Assembly: GCF_002443255.2 (NCBI RefSeq)
Contig: NW_019211456.1
Coordinates: 48,730,486-48,794,485, forward strand
DNA length: 64,000 bases
From: Varroa destructor
Lineage: Eukaryota; Arthropoda; Arachnida; Mesostigmata; Varroidae
Direction: 5' to 3'
The notes under the pieces were generated by a model. It ran no database searches, was not told where the DNA came from, and was given only the letters and a program-made list of their open reading frames with translations. Each line of letters opens with the position of its first letter. Position 1 is the stretch's first letter. Below, in pieces: positions 60,682 through 64,000 of this stretch. The position numbers and the translations under genes were made by a program.

Positions 60682-63600
60682 AGCAGCAATAATTGCAGCG
60701 GTATTAGCTACAGTAGCCGCAGAAAATGAGGATACCATTAGACTCACAATGATTTCGCGTACCAGGACTACAACAGCTGCCTCGGCAACGTCTCCCACAT
60801 AGAGATAGATGGATAGATAAATGTACGAATGAAGGAATGAATAGTTGATAGTGTTTGTTAGGAGAACTCAGTAAGCAGCAGCTTTCTGCCTTCCTGCCGA
60901 GTCGCTAGCGGAGAGCTTCCATAGGATTTTCTGCACTGTAGCAGCGTCTCTGGTCAAAAGAGCACAGGTATGATAGCAGGGACATTTGGAGTTAAGCAAG
61001 AAACACAACACTATCTTAACGGCTACCGGCAGCCGTTGTGGGCATTATTACTCATCTGACATTTTATCCGTACTGTGATATTTGCGTCGTTCCTTATTGT
61101 AACGGCTACGACTATCTTAATTTTGCTGCTTTTGTCTGGGTGGTGGATGACAAACGAGATGCGTCGGTCAGCAGAACGAGACAACGTAGATTACCTGCAC
61201 ACGCACTTTGCACGTGCCTTACCGCTTGCCTACCCAGCTTATCTAGCTGCTTATACGGCGACAGTAACTACCGCCATTTCGGGTCAAAACTATCAAGTTT
61301 TTGTTTACGTCTCTGTCTGCCTGCTCATCTTGTCTTTGGGCAGCGGCGCGGCGCGTTGTAACGGCCGTCAGCTGCTATCAGCGTTCGTAAGAGAAGGGCG
61401 AAACGCTAGGTTTTCGTTGCTGCTGGCGGCAGCACATCGTCGTAGCTGACAAGCGTATGTTTGTAACATGTTGGTTACTAAATTCTTACCCCTGTCAGTA
61501 GAACCGACAGTATAACGGGCAGTTATTTGTCAACCTTAGCAATAATAAAACTCGGAAAATAGGTAGAGTAGAAGTGCCGCGGCGGCCCTAGGTAGCTTCA
61601 CGCGACTGGACGCTTCGTGTAGCAGAAAATGGAGAAGATGTATCTAGTAATAGCTAGTGAAACAGTTTGGCGCGCAAAATATACGCGTGTGCTTGCGGGT
61701 CCTTTGCCTGCAAAGTTACCTGTTGCTTATTTTGATCAAAACCATCTCATCAACCTTTCCCTGCAACTACAAACGTTTCGCTACCGAAATTTCTACCGAT
61801 AGTGGTTATTCGTTTTGACGAACGGCCGACTAGCTATTAATCGGATTATCGTTCCTATCCCACAATAAAATTGGTAAACCATTATAAAACTATCGGACCG
61901 ACGTGCAAGATGCCATTGATTTGATTGTGCAAAGAAGTAGTAATAACTATGATGTTACTGATTATGAAATTTTTCTCTGAATTGCCTTTGTTGCCGCTCT
62001 ATGAAAAAGACCAAATTTATAAGTACCGCCATAGCTTTATCAGCGCCACCTATGTAATTTCGCCAGCGATGTAAAATACACAGTTCTATTTGAACACTGT
62101 CATTGATCTTCTGATAATAATGCGCCGCACACAAAATTCTTCGTAATCTCATTTTAAGCCCGACGATGCTTGAGGTTTGTGCCGTTACGTTTCCGCATCT
62201 ACTAAATAATGAGAGAATGGTTTAACGCGCGAGCGTTTACCGAAAGGTAGCGAATTTTATTGATGAAAGGGCCTCCTGCCGTACTGTGACGGTTTATTTT
62301 TCATTGTTGTTACTCTTATTATCAAATGCTGGGAGTGTTGTTGTTGTTGTTGTCGTTATGATGAAATGGAAATGGTTTGCTGGACACGTGCTAGCAATTA
62401 CGTACTGGTTTCGAACGATATTATGAATTGAATTGCGACAATGATAGTAGCGCTAATAATAACAGTTACTATTATGTGAAACTTAGTAGAAATGAAGTAA
62501 CTTTTTATATTTAAAATAACTTATAAAGAAAGGACAGCTGTATGCGTTCTGGATGCACTCATAGACAATATAATCCGATTAGCCACAAAGGTCAGGTGAG
62601 CATGATATGAAACGTACGTCGTCCGATAATTATCGACCGCTAATATATAGTATATATATACTTACAGACATAGCGGTCGATGCATGGTATCCGCATTTTT
62701 GGGGAACTGGAAAATCGCTTACGAACCCTTACGATTTTCATCATCGAGTGGATCATTTGATTCGGCCACTTAAATTTCACTCAACCAATGATAAACAACA
62801 GAGGCTCCGATCATAGTATGACAACGAGAAGGAGTGTTCAATGATACCGGAGAGGTCGTTCTTCAGGAATAAATTAATATAGGGAAAAATACAAAGATCT
62901 GTCTTCTGTTAGTATCCTAATCATTTAAATCTGATTGGGTAAATCTATTATATTTTAGGTCATCTGTTATGCTACAGCTGCCTCTAGTAATAGTCTTTAG
63001 ACGGCCGTGGAATTGGCCGACGCACGATTTACGGATCCGTCCATAGCCACGCCGGCGCTGTAGTGCAGGCGCAATTACCACTACACTAGAACTGTTGGCT
63101 ATTGTTTCTATAGTAATTTACGGCAGCCGTTTAACATTCTTCTCTATGCGTCTTTTTCGTTTTTGGTACCATTATGTCAATGTGAGAATATGATTGAAAT
63201 GAAACATCTTCCATACGAATGTTGAAATATTCAATTTGCTTTCAGCAAAAGCAAAACAGAAACACAGAATTGTTACTGTAGAAAGCAATGACTCTGCCAG
63301 CTCTCCATAATAACAGGCAGTATTACTCCATGTATTGATCGCAAAAATGTCTTTAACAGGCAAATTTCGCATATACGTTTTGCATTAGCCCTTCAGATTT
63401 CAGCGTCATCCAGTAAAACATTGAGATGACGAGGTTTCGAACAGGGGCGCGGGACCGTGTTCTGTCAGCATTAAGTGCATATCTATCGGGTGGTAAACTT
63501 CAATGGTAAAAGGGAAGTAAAGGAGGTTTTGGATATGCTGTAGGAATATATTCGTGGATTTTCGGCGGGAAAAGGCGCACGAGGACTGTGGCAATTATGC

Positions 63601-64000
63601 GACTTGTGTGGCTTCTATTAGTTCTATGAATGGCTTTATTTGTTTAGCCCAGAGGATCTTTCTTTAATTCGCTTGCCAAGAAGTGACCCCTTGTGGTCAA
63701 GGCAAGCTGCCTGCGTCGCCTTAACAGCTTGCATGTGGGCTGGACCATGTGCATCGCCAGGGGTATCCATTTGTCCATACGTCGACGCTAATCAGTACTA
63801 CGAATGTTGGCGGAAACGCGGACAACGCTGATGTGCAGTCAATTACTGGGTGATGACGAACACCTCGTACTGCACGATTATATTTTTTGCTTATGGTTGT
63901 TTAATATGCATTGCGTGACACGCACGCTTTGTCCATCCATCTTATGCGTTTCTGTACAGCGAATTATACTCTTCGCAATAATGCGCACACAATTGATCGA

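Larger units (their letters stand above)
54253..64000. other. Region after the last visible Patronin exon, probable large intron
   Basis: I looked in this region for the CKK signature (a hydrophobic strand, then LVLFRDAGCQFRALY-like sequence and a KYNS segment) and did not see it on the + strand. If the gene is intact, this is an intron of more than 9.7 kb. It contains (AG)n at 56084-56132, (TA)n at 58796-58838, (TAGG)n at 59034-59054, TTG repeats near 62.34 kb and a hairpin at 60659-60681. One weak candidate microexon lies at 57741-57786. Confidence 0.6.

Noticed and set aside
61075..61449. Hydrophobic 124-codon frame on the + strand
   Set aside because: It starts at a non-ATG codon and has no family resemblance. 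Its hydrophobicity comes from T-rich DNA.
63640..63831. Cys-containing frame ending CPYVDANQYYECWRKRGQR, which looks a little like a chitin-binding peritrophin-type segment
   Set aside because: The cysteine spacing is incomplete and there is no donor to further exons. The frame ends in a stop, and it lacks the CKK features expected for the next Patronin exon.

Overview
The window is eukaryotic. It is AT-rich, intron-dense sequence with GT-AG splice sites, many microsatellites and no bacterial-style gene packing. One gene can be supported. It lies on the + strand and runs from about 8.1 kb to beyond the right end. Its protein is Patronin, the invertebrate member of the CAMSAP family, which binds and protects microtubule minus ends. 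The conserved exon peptides look arthropod, and the multi-kilobase introns and opa-type CAG/CAA tracts would suit a mite or another chelicerate. That taxonomic guess is weak.

Layout. Positions 1-8086 hold no recognisable coding exon; this stretch probably contains promoter, 5' UTR and intergenic DNA, plus a tRNA-like element near 5.5 kb. Seventeen coding exons were assembled by hand from 8087 to 54252. All seventeen join with matching splice phases (3633 nt, exactly 1211 codons). Exons 1-4 (8.1-18.9 kb) encode the conserved N-terminal segment before the CH domain and the start of that domain. Exon 6 (21.6-21.9 kb) carries most of the CAMSAP-type calponin-homology domain. Exons 7-14 (22.1-27.1 kb) are tightly clustered and encode the low-complexity middle: Ser/Asn-rich, a short charged coiled coil, Gln-rich, then an FFISF-type motif. 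Exons 15-17 are scattered across introns of 5.5, 7.9 and 13.0 kb. They encode the linker, the long charged coiled coil (CC3-like) and a basic RPRPKSVH segment that normally lies just upstream of the CKK domain.

The C-terminal CKK domain, the part that recognises microtubule minus ends in this family, was not found in 54253-64000. It is probably encoded beyond the right end, so the gene is partial here.

Non-coding sequence contains perfect palindromes and hairpins, a foldback with a 16-G run, a fragment resembling the 3' end of a non-LTR retrotransposon, CAG/CTG tracts and several long (TA)n or (AG)n microsatellites. No second gene, rRNA, intact tRNA, CRISPR array or intact mobile element could be supported.
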